Shown one piece after another: positions 1 through 6,641 of a DNA stretch of 16,016 nucleotides. Within the stretch, counting starts at the first letter, position 1. Each line of letters begins with the position of its first letter. The notes below the pieces were generated by a model, which saw only the letters and a list, made by a program, of their open reading frames with translations, had not been told where the DNA came from and searched no databases. Location: NCBI GenBank assembly GCA_002341315.1, contig DDNV01000065.1, forward strand, positions 26,128 to 42,143, in the 5' to 3' direction. Both the position numbers and the translations under genes were made by a program. Source of the stretch: Cellvibrionales bacterium UBA2511 (GTDB lineage: Bacteria > Pseudomonadota > Gammaproteobacteria > Pseudomonadales > Porticoccaceae).

Positions 1-16
1 ATTTCGCCATCCGGGC
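1..16 (-). tRNA. 5' end of a tRNA-Leu, truncated by the window edge
   Basis: On the minus strand, bases 16 to 1 read gcccggatggcgaaat, which matches the first 16 bases of bacterial tRNA-Leu genes such as the UAA isoacceptor. In E. coli a tRNA-Leu (leuZ) lies just downstream of tRNA-Cys (cysT), so synteny supports a Leu tRNA here. Only the acceptor strand and the start of the D arm are inside the window. Whether the gene is intact cannot be seen, and neither can its anticodon. Confidence 0.5.
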
Positions 17-34
17 ATGTTCGGGGATGGGCTT
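1..34. repeat. Direct repeat copy A (34 bp, runs off window edge)
   Basis: This stretch matches 141-174 at 33 of 34 positions; the only difference is at base 24 (g here, a in the other copy). The two copies lie 140 bp apart. Copy A starts at the window edge, so its true length is unknown. Read on the minus strand, each copy is an 18-base leader followed by the first bases of a tRNA-Leu. Outside the repeat the flanks differ, so this is not a simple tandem duplication of the whole 140 bp. Confidence 0.9.
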
Positions 35-59
35 TATTACTGATGTTGCCTGAAGGTTG

Positions 60-76
60 CCAGCACGTTGTGCTGG
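60..76. repeat. Perfect 7-bp hairpin
   Basis: Bases 60-66 (ccagcac) are the exact inverse complement of 70-76 (gtgctgg), with a 3-base loop. The hairpin sits between the two tRNA-Leu fragments. On the minus strand no T-run follows it, so it is not a classical terminator. It could be an RNA-processing or stability element in a tRNA transcript. Confidence 0.6.
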
Positions 77-132
77 TCCTTGCGGTCGCTCTCGGCTCCT
101 GCCTTTCGCGACACTCGAGCATCCTGCTCATC

Positions 133-156
133 GTCTACCAATTTCGCCATCCGGGC
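133..156 (-). pseudogene. tRNA-Leu 5' fragment (24 bases only)
   Basis: Read on the minus strand from 156 to 133, the sequence matches the first 24 bases of tRNA-Leu, through the D-loop GGTAGAC. After base 133 the match stops: no anticodon stem, variable arm, T arm or matching acceptor strand is found in the next 110 bases. It lies 121 bases downstream of tRNA-Cys, where E. coli has leuZ. It is best read as a truncated tRNA copy left by duplication or insertion. A second, window-truncated copy starts at base 16. Confidence 0.65.
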
Positions 157-174
157 ATGTTCGAGGATGGGCTT
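141..174. repeat. Direct repeat copy B (34 bp)
   Basis: This is the second copy of the repeat at 1-34 (33 of 34 identical). On the minus strand it reads aagcccatcctcgaacat followed by the tRNA-Leu 5' end. Conservation of the 18-base leader shows that the duplication includes sequence upstream of the tRNA, not only tRNA sequence. Confidence 0.9.
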
Positions 175-277
175 GTTCCGGCTGTTACTGCTTTCGCTTA
201 CGCAATTGACGATTGATGGTCTGGAGGTTTATCGGGCTGGACGATCAAACGGCGGTGTTACGTTTAACGGTTGAAAA

Positions 278-351
278 TGGAGGCGCGGGTCGGAATCGAA
301 CCGGCGTTAACGGAGTTGCAGTCCGCTGCATGACCACTCTGCCACCGCGCC
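278..351 (-). tRNA. tRNA-Cys (anticodon GCA)
   Basis: The reverse complement folds as a complete 74-base tRNA. The acceptor stem GGCGCGG (351-345) pairs with CCGCGCC (288-282), followed by discriminator T and an encoded CCA (280-278). The anticodon loop is ctgcaac with anticodon GCA at 319-317, within a 5-bp stem. The T arm carries GGTTCGATTCC. It lies downstream of pgsA in the order gacA-uvrC-pgsA-tRNA, as in E. coli, although the glyW gene found between pgsA and cysT in E. coli is absent. It may be transcribed from its own promoter just upstream or by read-through from pgsA. Confidence 0.97.
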
Positions 352-364
352 TTTTGGATGCGGG

Positions 365-393
365 ATTGTACCCGACGGGATTTTCAAAGAACA
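365..393 (-). promoter_or_regulatory. Possible promoter of tRNA-Cys
   Basis: On the minus strand a good -10 box, TACAAT, lies at 370-365, followed by a C/G-rich discriminator (cccgc) of the kind seen at stable-RNA promoters. A start near 359 would leave a leader of about 8 bases before the tRNA. The -35 region at about 393-388 (tgttct, 17 bp away) matches the consensus poorly, so the call rests mainly on the -10 box and its position. Confidence 0.4.
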
Positions 394-488
394 GTAAAGA
401 AGGCGGGTATTCTATGGATTGACCGTCGAGAAGCAACCTCTTTTTCGCTGTGGGGGAAATAACGCCGGTGTTGCGTCACCACTCACCC

Positions 489-1046
489 TCAGGAGACTTT
501 GGACAATTCAGGCCAGGCTGCTTTGAGGTAGATCAGCATGGACCACAGGGTCAGCAGAGCCGCCACGTACAGCAGGCCGATGCCCATCAGATCCAGCACC
601 GGATAAAGCACCGGATCAATCGCCAGCAATATGGCAATGGCGATCATTTGCAGGGTAGTTTTCACTTTCCCAAGATAGGACACAGCCACACTGGTGCGGC
701 TGCCCAGTTCTGCCATCCACTCCCGCAGGGCGGAAATCACGATTTCACGGCCTATGATCACCAGAGTGGGCAGTGCAAACAGCACATTGGCGTGGGATTC
801 CAGCAGCATAATCAGGGCCGAAGCCACGATCAGTTTGTCCGCTACAGGGTCGAGAAACGCGCCGAATGGGGTGAACTGGTCGAGTTTTCTGGCCAGGTAG
901 CCATCGAGCCAGTCGGTACCGGCGGCGATACCAAAAATGGCAGCACTGGCTAGGTGGCGACCTTCCCAGGGCAGGTAGTACACACCGATAAAAATAGGGA
1001 TAAGCGCGATACGTAACAGGGTGAGGATATTAGGGAGATTCCACAT
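489..1046 (-). CDS. pgsA: CDP-diacylglycerol--glycerol-3-phosphate 3-phosphatidyltransferase (PgsA)
   Basis: This inner-membrane enzyme makes phosphatidylglycerol phosphate from CDP-diacylglycerol and glycerol-3-phosphate, the committed step to phosphatidylglycerol and cardiolipin. The 185-aa length is normal for the family. The CDP-alcohol phosphatidyltransferase signature is complete: D45, D48-G49, A52-R53, G62, D66 and D70. Several hydrophobic membrane segments are visible, the first near residues 5-27, others near 72-98 and 125-170. The N-terminus MWNLPNILTLLR is typical and supports this start. It follows uvrC by 42 bp, the conserved gammaproteobacterial order. A small GC-rich hairpin (1067-1071 with 1081-1085) lies in that gap. 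tRNA-Cys follows 137 bp downstream. Confidence 0.97.
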   Translation of the reverse strand: MWNLPNILTLLRIALIPIFIGVYYLPWEGRHLASAAIFGIAAGTDWLDGYLARKLDQFTPFGAFLDPVADKLIVASALIMLLESHANVLFALPTLVIIGREIVISALREWMAELGSRTSVAVSYLGKVKTTLQMIAIAILLAIDPVLYPVLDLMGIGLLYVAALLTLWSMLIYLKAAWPELSKVS

Positions 1047-1088
1047 GATAGGTTTTACTGCAGTCCGGGCGCTGAAGACCCGCCCAAG

Positions 1089-2912
1089 TTACTCATTGTG
1101 GAGGGTGCTGTAAATAGTTTCGGCCACTTTCCTGCTAATACCGGGCACGCGCATCAGTTCAGCTACGCTGGCCCGCACAACCTCCTGGGAGCCTCCGAAA
1201 AACCGCAGTAACTCCTTGCGCCGTTTTGGGCCAACCCCCTCAATCCCCTCCAGCGTCGAGGTGCGACGCTTGCGATCGCGGCGCTGGCGGTGGCCGGTAA
1301 TCGCGAAGCGGTGGGCCTCATCGCGGATTTGCTGGATAAGCAGCAGGGCCGAGGACTGGGATTCCAGTTCCAGTTCGAGGCCATCCTGCGGCAGCAACAG
1401 GGTTTCAAAACCCGCTTTGCGGGTGGGTCCCTTGGCGACGCCCACTACCTGCACATCAATCACGCCCAGCTCGGCCAGCACGGCAACCGCTCTGCGCATC
1501 TGCCCCTTGCCGCCGTCGATCAGCAGAATATCTGGTAGTTTACCCTCCTCTTTCTGAATGCGGGTATAGCGGCGCACCAACGCCTGCTCCATTGCGGCAT
1601 AGTCGTCCCCGGCAGCGACATCCTTGATGTTCATTCGCCGATAATCCGATTTCAGCGCCCCGCCACTATCAAATACCACGCAGGAAGCGACCGTATCTTC
1701 CCCACTGCTGTGGCTGATATCGAAACATTCGATCCGCTCAGGCGGCGCCGCCAGTTGCAGCAGTTGCTGTAATGCCTCCAGTCGCTGCTGGGTGGTTTTG
1801 CGTGAGGCGATGCGACCGTTCAGGTTCTGGCTGGCAGTGCGCTCGGCCAGTTCAACCCATTGGGCCCGGGTGCTGCGACCCCGGTGCTTGAGAAGTACCC
1901 GGTGGCCGGCCACCTCGGAAATCGCCGAGGCCAGCAGAGTACTGTCAGGCAGCGCTTGATTGACGACAATCTCGCGTGGAAAATCACCCCGGCCACTGTC
2001 GCGCAGATAGAACTGCGGCAGAAAATCTGTCAGCACTTCGGTGGCATCCGCTGCAAGCGGCACCTTCGGGTAATAGCTTCGGCTGCCGAGGATTCGCCCC
2101 TGACGGATATAGAGTACGTGCACACAGCACTGGTCTCCCACCAGCATGGCGGCCACCACGTCGATATGGCTGCTGCCGGACTCCACCACCTGTTCGGCCT
2201 GAATGGTGCGCAGTGCCACCATCTGATCACGCAGCAATGCGGCCCGCTCAAATGCCAGCGCTTCCGCGGCCACGTTCATGTCGGCCTCCAGCTCGCGGAT
2301 CAGGTTGTCGTTCTTGCCCTCGAGGAACATCTGGGTGTGTCGTACATCGCGCTGATAATCCTCCTCAGAAATCAGCTCCACGCAGGGGGCGGTGCAGCGA
2401 TTGATCTGGTATTGCAGGCAGGGTCGGGAGCGATTGCGAAAGAAATTATCATCGCACTGGCGCACTCGAAAGGTTTTCTGCAAAAAATTCAGGCTGTCCC
2501 GAACGGCCTGAACACTGGGGAATGGCCCGAAATAACGGCCAGCCTGTCGCTTGCTGCCCCGATGAAAGGCCAGCCGGGGATAGGTATCCCGGTCGGACAA
2601 AAACAGGTAGGGATAGGATTTATCATCCCGCAGCAGGATATTGAATGGCGGCCGGTTTTGCTTGATCAGATTCTGTTCCAGCAACAGCGCCTCTATTTCT
2701 GTCTGGGTAATGGTGACATCAATGTTGGCGATACGGCTCACCAAAGCAGCCGTTTTCGGGGTCAGCCCGGTAGCTCTGAAATAGCTTGCCACCCTTTTAC
2801 GCAGGTTTTTTGCCTTGCCAACATAGAGCACAGCGCCGTCCTCACCCATCATCTGATAGATGCCTGGACGCTGGGTCAGTTGTTTGAGAAACGGCTGATG
2901 ATCGAAAGGCAT
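1089..2912 (-). CDS. uvrC: Excinuclease ABC subunit C (UvrC)
   Basis: UvrC makes both incisions in nucleotide excision repair after UvrAB locates damage. The protein has 607 aa, normal for the family. It has an N-terminal GIY-YIG nuclease (G17-I18-Y19, Y30-V31-G32, R40, and a catalytic Glu in the 73-79 stretch). Four cysteines at 153, 165, 173 and 177 have the spacing reported for the UvrC iron-sulfur site. A UVR helical domain lies near 200-235. The C-terminal RNase H-like nuclease has D398 (CFDIS), D466 (LIDGGKGQ) and H534, and tandem helix-hairpin-helix motifs occupy about 553-605. It starts 19 bp after the gacA stop, the classical gacA/uvrY-uvrC pair. No strong Shine-Dalgarno is seen, suggesting translation linked to gacA. 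Confidence 0.98.
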   Translation of the reverse strand: MPFDHQPFLKQLTQRPGIYQMMGEDGAVLYVGKAKNLRKRVASYFRATGLTPKTAALVSRIANIDVTITQTEIEALLLEQNLIKQNRPPFNILLRDDKSYPYLFLSDRDTYPRLAFHRGSKRQAGRYFGPFPSVQAVRDSLNFLQKTFRVRQCDDNFFRNRSRPCLQYQINRCTAPCVELISEEDYQRDVRHTQMFLEGKNDNLIRELEADMNVAAEALAFERAALLRDQMVALRTIQAEQVVESGSSHIDVVAAMLVGDQCCVHVLYIRQGRILGSRSYYPKVPLAADATEVLTDFLPQFYLRDSGRGDFPREIVVNQALPDSTLLASAISEVAGHRVLLKHRGRSTRAQWVELAERTASQNLNGRIASRKTTQQRLEALQQLLQLAAPPERIECFDISHSSGEDTVASCVVFDSGGALKSDYRRMNIKDVAAGDDYAAMEQALVRRYTRIQKEEGKLPDILLIDGGKGQMRRAVAVLAELGVIDVQVVGVAKGPTRKAGFETLLLPQDGLELELESQSSALLLIQQIRDEAHRFAITGHRQRRDRKRRTSTLEGIEGVGPKRRKELLRFFGGSQEVVRASVAELMRVPGISRKVAETIYSTLHNE

Positions 2913-2931
2913 GGGGCCATTGTACAGCGGA

Positions 2932-3600
2932 TCAGATCAGTTCGGAGGGGTCTACCAGACCGTATTTTACCGCTGCCAGGGTCAGCTCAACATCGTTGCT
3001 GACACCGAGCTTTTCATAAATACGATATTTGTAGGTATTGATGGTCTTGGGGCTGACAAAGAGGGTTTTTGCCACATCCTTGGCGCGGATACCGCTGGTA
3101 ATCAGCGCCGCAATCTGTAGTTCACGCTGAGAGAGGCGCGACAGCGGTGAGGTTTTGCCACCGGATTTCATGCCGTTGGCCACCATTATCTGGGCCAGCT
3201 CCGGGTTGACATAGATGCCACCGCTCAGGGCGGTTTCCACCGCTGCCTTGATCTGATCACAGTCCGCTTTTTTGGTGATATAACCGCAGGCACCGGCCTT
3301 TAAAAGCGAAGCAGGGTAAAAATCATCATTGAAGGCGCTGACCACGATAACCCGGGTTTTCGGATAGTGAGACAGAATGCGCTCGGTGGCTTCCAGCCCA
3401 CCGATACCCGGCATCCGTACGTCCATGAAGACAATATCGGGGGATAACTCTCGAACCCGGGTAATGGCCTCTTCACCGCTGGCGGCCTGACCAATCACGG
3501 TGATACCCGGCACTTCTGCCAACAACTTGCAGATTCCCATGCGAATAAGGTCGTGGTCGTCGACAACCAGAACGGTCTTGCATGCCTCGTTAGTGGTCAT
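2932..3600 (-). CDS. gacA: Two-component response regulator GacA/UvrY (FixJ/NarL family)
   Basis: This is the DNA-binding output of the BarA/GacS-UvrY/GacA system, which switches on CsrB/RsmZ-type small RNAs to relieve CsrA/RsmA repression. The 222-aa protein has a receiver domain (acidic D14-D15, phospho-acceptor D60 in FMDVRMPG, S88, K110). A LuxR-type helix-turn-helix follows at about 153-200 (LSQRELQ through VSPKTINTYKYRIYEKL). Assignment to GacA/UvrY rather than another NarL-family regulator rests on sequence character and on its place directly upstream of uvrC, which is conserved in E. coli and Pseudomonas. The sensor kinase is not in the window. alkB ends 22 bp upstream. A TATAGT box near the end of alkB could be a -10, but no convincing -35 was found. 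Confidence 0.95.
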   Translation of the reverse strand: MTTNEACKTVLVVDDHDLIRMGICKLLAEVPGITVIGQAASGEEAITRVRELSPDIVFMDVRMPGIGGLEATERILSHYPKTRVIVVSAFNDDFYPASLLKAGACGYITKKADCDQIKAAVETALSGGIYVNPELAQIMVANGMKSGGKTSPLSRLSQRELQIAALITSGIRAKDVAKTLFVSPKTINTYKYRIYEKLGVSNDVELTLAAVKYGLVDPSELI

Positions 3601-3622
3601 TGCGGAAACCCTGAAATTCCAT

Positions 3623-4270
3623 CTAGCCTACCACCGCGCTTTTCGGTTGACTATAAACCACGTTGCGAAAAGTCACGTTCACTCGCGGGCCCACAGCTGT
3701 GGCGAGTTTCGGCAGTCTGTGCCGCCAGTGGTGTTGTAATGCCCCGCTCATCAACAGCAATGAGCCCTGCTCCAGTTCCAGTGTTCGCATCGACAATTCC
3801 TTTCGTGTTTTGTGCCGCAACTGAAAAGGCCGCACTGCGCCCAGACTCAATGAGGCTATCAGCGGGTTTTCTCCCAACTCCGGTTCGTCATCACTGTGCC
3901 AATCAACGCTGTCGCGGCCATCCCGATACAAATTGAGCAGAGCACTGTTGAAATTGTGCCCCACCGCCGCCTCAACCAGCTGCCTGATTTCAAGCAGTAC
4001 CGGCAGCCAGGAAATGGCTTTGAACTGGCGCCCGGAATACTGGTAATCGGCACCGGCGTCGCCATACCAGGCATTGAGACGGGGAATTTTCAGCCTGTGA
4101 CCGGCGATGACAATCTCGCTCTGCTCCCAGGCCACCTGCTCCATCAGTAGCGCCAGCCACCGATCCGCCGACGGCGCAGCTATCAACCGCGGCCAGTAAC
4201 GCAGGGCGCCACCGGGCAGCTCGATATCGAGCGGATCGGGATTGGCGGCAAACAGGTCGGGTTGATTCAT
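3623..4270 (-). CDS. AlkB-like Fe(II)/2-oxoglutarate-dependent dioxygenase
   Basis: Members of this family remove methyl groups from 1-methyladenine and 3-methylcytosine in DNA or RNA by oxidative demethylation. The 215-aa protein carries the iron ligands H125 and D127 (WHSDDEPELG) and H184 (HWRHRLPK), plus the 2-oxoglutarate-binding arginines R196 and R202 in RVNVTFR. The PRLNAWYGD stretch near residue 63 and the LYRDGRDSVDWH context look more like the ALKBH2/3-type branch than like E. coli AlkB. The start is 10 bp after the murB stop, and gacA begins 22 bp after its end, so it may be transcribed from the envelope operon, gacA-ward, or both. No ada-like adaptive-response gene lies nearby. 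The exact substrate cannot be told. Confidence 0.93.
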   Translation of the reverse strand: MNQPDLFAANPDPLDIELPGGALRYWPRLIAAPSADRWLALLMEQVAWEQSEIVIAGHRLKIPRLNAWYGDAGADYQYSGRQFKAISWLPVLLEIRQLVEAAVGHNFNSALLNLYRDGRDSVDWHSDDEPELGENPLIASLSLGAVRPFQLRHKTRKELSMRTLELEQGSLLLMSGALQHHWRHRLPKLATAVGPRVNVTFRNVVYSQPKSAVVG

Positions 4271-4280
4271 GGCTGAACAT

Positions 4281-5333
4281 TCAAAGGGGTTTCTTCACTG
4301 GGGCCGGGTATATCGTCGGCTCGATTTCCAGCGCCACGGCAAACTTTTGCTGTACTGAGTCACTGATTTCTTCTGCCAGTGCCAGTAACTCGGCACCGGT
4401 GCCATCACCAAAATTGACCAACACCAGCGACTGGCGGTCGTGAACGCCCACCCTGCCGCGCGTCACACCGCGCCAGCCAGCCTGCTCAACCAACCAGCCA
4501 GCGGCCAGTTTGACGGTACCATCTGTCTGGGGGTAGCACACGATATTGGGAAACTGCTGACGCAGTGCAGCTGCCTGATCCTCCGTCACGACCGGGTTTT
4601 TAAAAAAACTTCCGGTATTCGGCAGACTGGCGGGGTCAGGCAGTTTGCTGCACCGTACCTCACAGACCGCCGCTGAGACCATGGCGGGCGTCAGCGATGC
4701 TGCATCGCGGCCTTCCAGGGCCTGTAGCAGGGCTGGATAGCTCAGGCGCAAATGCGGACGGACAGACAAGGATAGCGTGATGGCGGTAATCACATATTGG
4801 TTGCGGCCCGCCTGTTTGAACAGACTGTCCCGATAGCCAAAACGGCAGTCATCGGCCTGCATGGTATGCAACTCACCGGTGGGCAGATGGACCGCCTCCA
4901 GAGAGTGAAACAGTTCGCTCAATTCAATGCCATAGGCACCGATATTCTGAATCGGTGCCGCACCGGCCAGGCCCGGAATAAGGGACAGGTTCTCCAGGCC
5001 GTACCAGCCTTTTTCAAGAGTGTACAACACCAGTTGATGCCAGTTTTCACCAGCACCGATGTGAATATTGCGCTGCTCGCCCAGCTCTGAACCGGGAGCC
5101 AGGGCGATGCCCGGAATGGCTATTTGCAGTACCAGACCCGGTAGATCATCGACCAGTACCAGATTGCTGCCACCACCCAATGGCGTTACCGGAATATGTT
5201 TCTGGCGAGCCCATTCCAGTGCTTCGAACAGGTCTTCACGGGTGTTGATCCGGCAGAAAAACTCCGCCGTGGCAGGCAGGGACAGCGTGTTGTAGGGTTG
5301 CAGCGAAACGGCGGCCTGAATATCGAGCATCAA
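4281..5333 (-). CDS. murB: UDP-N-acetylenolpyruvoylglucosamine reductase (MurB, type I)
   Basis: MurB uses FAD and NADPH to reduce enolpyruvyl-UDP-GlcNAc to UDP-MurNAc, the second step of peptidoglycan precursor synthesis, in the cytoplasm. The protein has 350 aa, close to the E. coli type I enzyme. The FAD-binding PLGGGSNLVL lies at 51-60 and IPGLAGAAPIQNIGAYG at 119-135. The catalytic set is complete: Y167-R168 in FGYRDSLF, S242 in NTGSFFKNP and E338 in LEIEPT. Presence of the GYRDSLF loop marks type I. Its start overlaps the phosphatase stop by 4 bp, indicating translational coupling at the end of the envelope operon. A second ATG directly follows the first (MM), so the exact start could be one codon later. 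Confidence 0.97.
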   Translation of the reverse strand: MMLDIQAAVSLQPYNTLSLPATAEFFCRINTREDLFEALEWARQKHIPVTPLGGGSNLVLVDDLPGLVLQIAIPGIALAPGSELGEQRNIHIGAGENWHQLVLYTLEKGWYGLENLSLIPGLAGAAPIQNIGAYGIELSELFHSLEAVHLPTGELHTMQADDCRFGYRDSLFKQAGRNQYVITAITLSLSVRPHLRLSYPALLQALEGRDAASLTPAMVSAAVCEVRCSKLPDPASLPNTGSFFKNPVVTEDQAAALRQQFPNIVCYPQTDGTVKLAAGWLVEQAGWRGVTRGRVGVHDRQSLVLVNFGDGTGAELLALAEEISDSVQQKFAVALEIEPTIYPAPVKKPL

Positions 5334-5806
5334 TCCAGTTGCCCGCGCAGATGAGCCAATAAACCAGTAGTGGCATCCTCCACCAGATCCAGCACTGCTT
5401 CAAATCCCTCTTCGCCACCGGCGTAGGGGTCAGGCACCTCTTTCAGGGGGCTGTTGCCGAAACCGAGAAACAGGCCGAGATGACCGGCAAACTCAGGCAG
5501 GGCCAGTGCCTGCAAATCCCAGAGGTTCTGCTGATCCATGGCGAGCAGATAATCGAACTCCAGGAAATCCTCAGGCCGCACCTGACGGGCCCGCAGGTGG
5601 CTCAGGTCATAACCGCGCTTCAGTGCAGCCGCACTGGCTCTTGAGTCTGGCGAGCGTCCTACGTGCCAATCACCGGTACCGGCGGAGTCAATCAGAATCC
5701 GGTCCTGCAAGCCCGCCTCGGCCACCCGTCTCTCAAAAATTCCGTGGGCAGTCGGTGATCGACAGATATTACCCAGACAGACAAATAACACACGCAGTTG
5801 TTTCAT
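5330..5806 (-). CDS. Low-molecular-weight protein tyrosine phosphatase
   Basis: This is a cytoplasmic arginine/cysteine phosphatase of the Wzb/Etp/PtpA type. The 158-aa protein has the P-loop signature C10-LGNI-C15-R16-S-P-T-A near the N-terminus and the general-acid loop D126-P-Y in EVPDPYAGG, so it should be active. It overlaps kdsB by 4 bp upstream and murB by 4 bp downstream. The same kdsB-phosphatase-murB order is known in Pseudomonas. No tyrosine kinase (Wzc type) or capsule export gene is in the window, so the substrate is unknown. A role in envelope synthesis is an inference from the operon. Confidence 0.93.
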   Translation of the reverse strand: MKQLRVLFVCLGNICRSPTAHGIFERRVAEAGLQDRILIDSAGTGDWHVGRSPDSRASAAALKRGYDLSHLRARQVRPEDFLEFDYLLAMDQQNLWDLQALALPEFAGHLGLFLGFGNSPLKEVPDPYAGGEEGFEAVLDLVEDATTGLLAHLRGQLD

Positions 5807-6570
5807 TCTGACATCCCTCTGAAAATCGCGACGACCCGCTGCAGGTCCTGCTCGGTATCAACGCCACCGGGCACATCGGCCACGGCTCTGGCCACGTGAA
5901 TCCGCTCGCCATTCCACATGAAGCGCAACTGTTCGAGGCACTCCAGCGCCTCAATGGGTGCCACCGGCCATTGTACGAACCGGTTCAGCAAACCGACCCG
6001 GTACGCGTATATACCGATATGCCGCATCGGTTGCAGGATGGCAGACATGGCCGCCACCCGGTCATCAGAAAAATCCCGTGGCCAGGGCACCGGTGCGCGA
6101 CTGAAATACAGTGACATGCTCTGATGGTCCGTAACCACTTTGACCACATTGGGATTGTTAAAACTCGCCTCGTCCGTGATCGGTTCGCAAAGCGTTGCGA
6201 TCCCCGCGACGGTGTTATTGATGAGGTTTGCGGCCACCTGTTCGATGACTGAGGGGGGAATCAACGGTTCATCACCCTGCACATTGACCAGCACATGATC
6301 CTCGGCAAAACCGTGCTGGGCCACCACTTCCTGCAAACGGTCAGTCCCGGACGGATGATCTGGAGATGTCATGCAGACCTCACCGCCAAACCGGGTCACC
6401 TCATCGGCAATCTGCTGATGATCCGTGGCGACAATCACCCGGTCAGCGCTGCTCTGCCGGGCCTGTTCGTAAACCCGCTGAATCATGGTTTTGCCGGCGA
6501 TATCCTGCAGCGGCTTGCCCGGCAGGCGAGTGGAGGAAAATCGGGCGGGAATTACAACAGTAAAGGTCAT
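5803..6570 (-). CDS. kdsB: 3-deoxy-manno-octulosonate cytidylyltransferase (CMP-Kdo synthetase)
   Basis: KdsB activates Kdo with CTP to give CMP-Kdo for the inner core of lipopolysaccharide. The 255-aa length is normal. The N-terminal nucleotide-binding motif [15 protein letters not shown] occupies 7-21, NVQGDEPL lies at 96-103 with the metal-binding aspartate, and HIGIYAYR and the C-terminal [10 protein letters not shown] are family hallmarks. The start [11 protein letters not shown] is the standard one. A 71-bp gap separates it from lpxK upstream. Many relatives have a small Trm112-like gene (YcaR) in that place, but none fits here. The stop overlaps the phosphatase start by 4 bp. Confidence 0.97.
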   Translation of the reverse strand: MTFTVVIPARFSSTRLPGKPLQDIAGKTMIQRVYEQARQSSADRVIVATDHQQIADEVTRFGGEVCMTSPDHPSGTDRLQEVVAQHGFAEDHVLVNVQGDEPLIPPSVIEQVAANLINNTVAGIATLCEPITDEASFNNPNVVKVVTDHQSMSLYFSRAPVPWPRDFSDDRVAAMSAILQPMRHIGIYAYRVGLLNRFVQWPVAPIEALECLEQLRFMWNGERIHVARAVADVPGGVDTEQDLQRVVAIFRGMSE

Positions 6571-6593
6571 AGCAACTCATTCATTTTCAGGGG

Positions 6594-6627
6594 GTACTTT
6601 TTTGTAAGTACTTTGTTCTGCAAGTAC
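6594..6627 (-). repeat. Interleaved AAGTAC/GTACTT inverted repeats in the lpxK-kdsB gap
   Basis: Within the 71-bp gap, gtactt occurs at 6594-6599 and 6608-6613, and aagtac at 6606-6611 and 6622-6627. The middle block aagtactt (6606-6613) is itself palindromic and can pair with either neighbour, so two mutually exclusive 6-bp hairpins are possible in the lpxK-kdsB message. The stems are short and AT-rich, so stability is uncertain. An adjacent run of T on the plus strand becomes A on the mRNA, so this is not a minus-strand terminator. Confidence 0.5.
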
Positions 6628-6641
6628 GTTCTATGGCGTTA

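Noticed and set aside
1..174. CRISPR array
   Set aside because: There are only two copies 140 bp apart, they contain tRNA sequence, and no cas gene is present.
68..422. Short open frames on the plus strand over the tRNA-Cys and repeat region
   Set aside because: They run through a tRNA and tRNA fragments, lack ribosome sites and have no family character.
352..488. A glycine tRNA between pgsA and tRNA-Cys, as in E. coli
   Set aside because: No cloverleaf or T-arm sequence is seen in these 137 bases on either strand.
450..953. A 167-codon open frame on the plus strand
   Set aside because: It is antisense to pgsA, which has a complete catalytic signature; the His/Gln-rich translation is typical of an antisense shadow.
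1860..3002. A 380-codon open frame on the plus strand
   Set aside because: It lies opposite uvrC, whose complete domain set proves the minus strand is coding. The translated frame shows no family features and is a codon-bias shadow.
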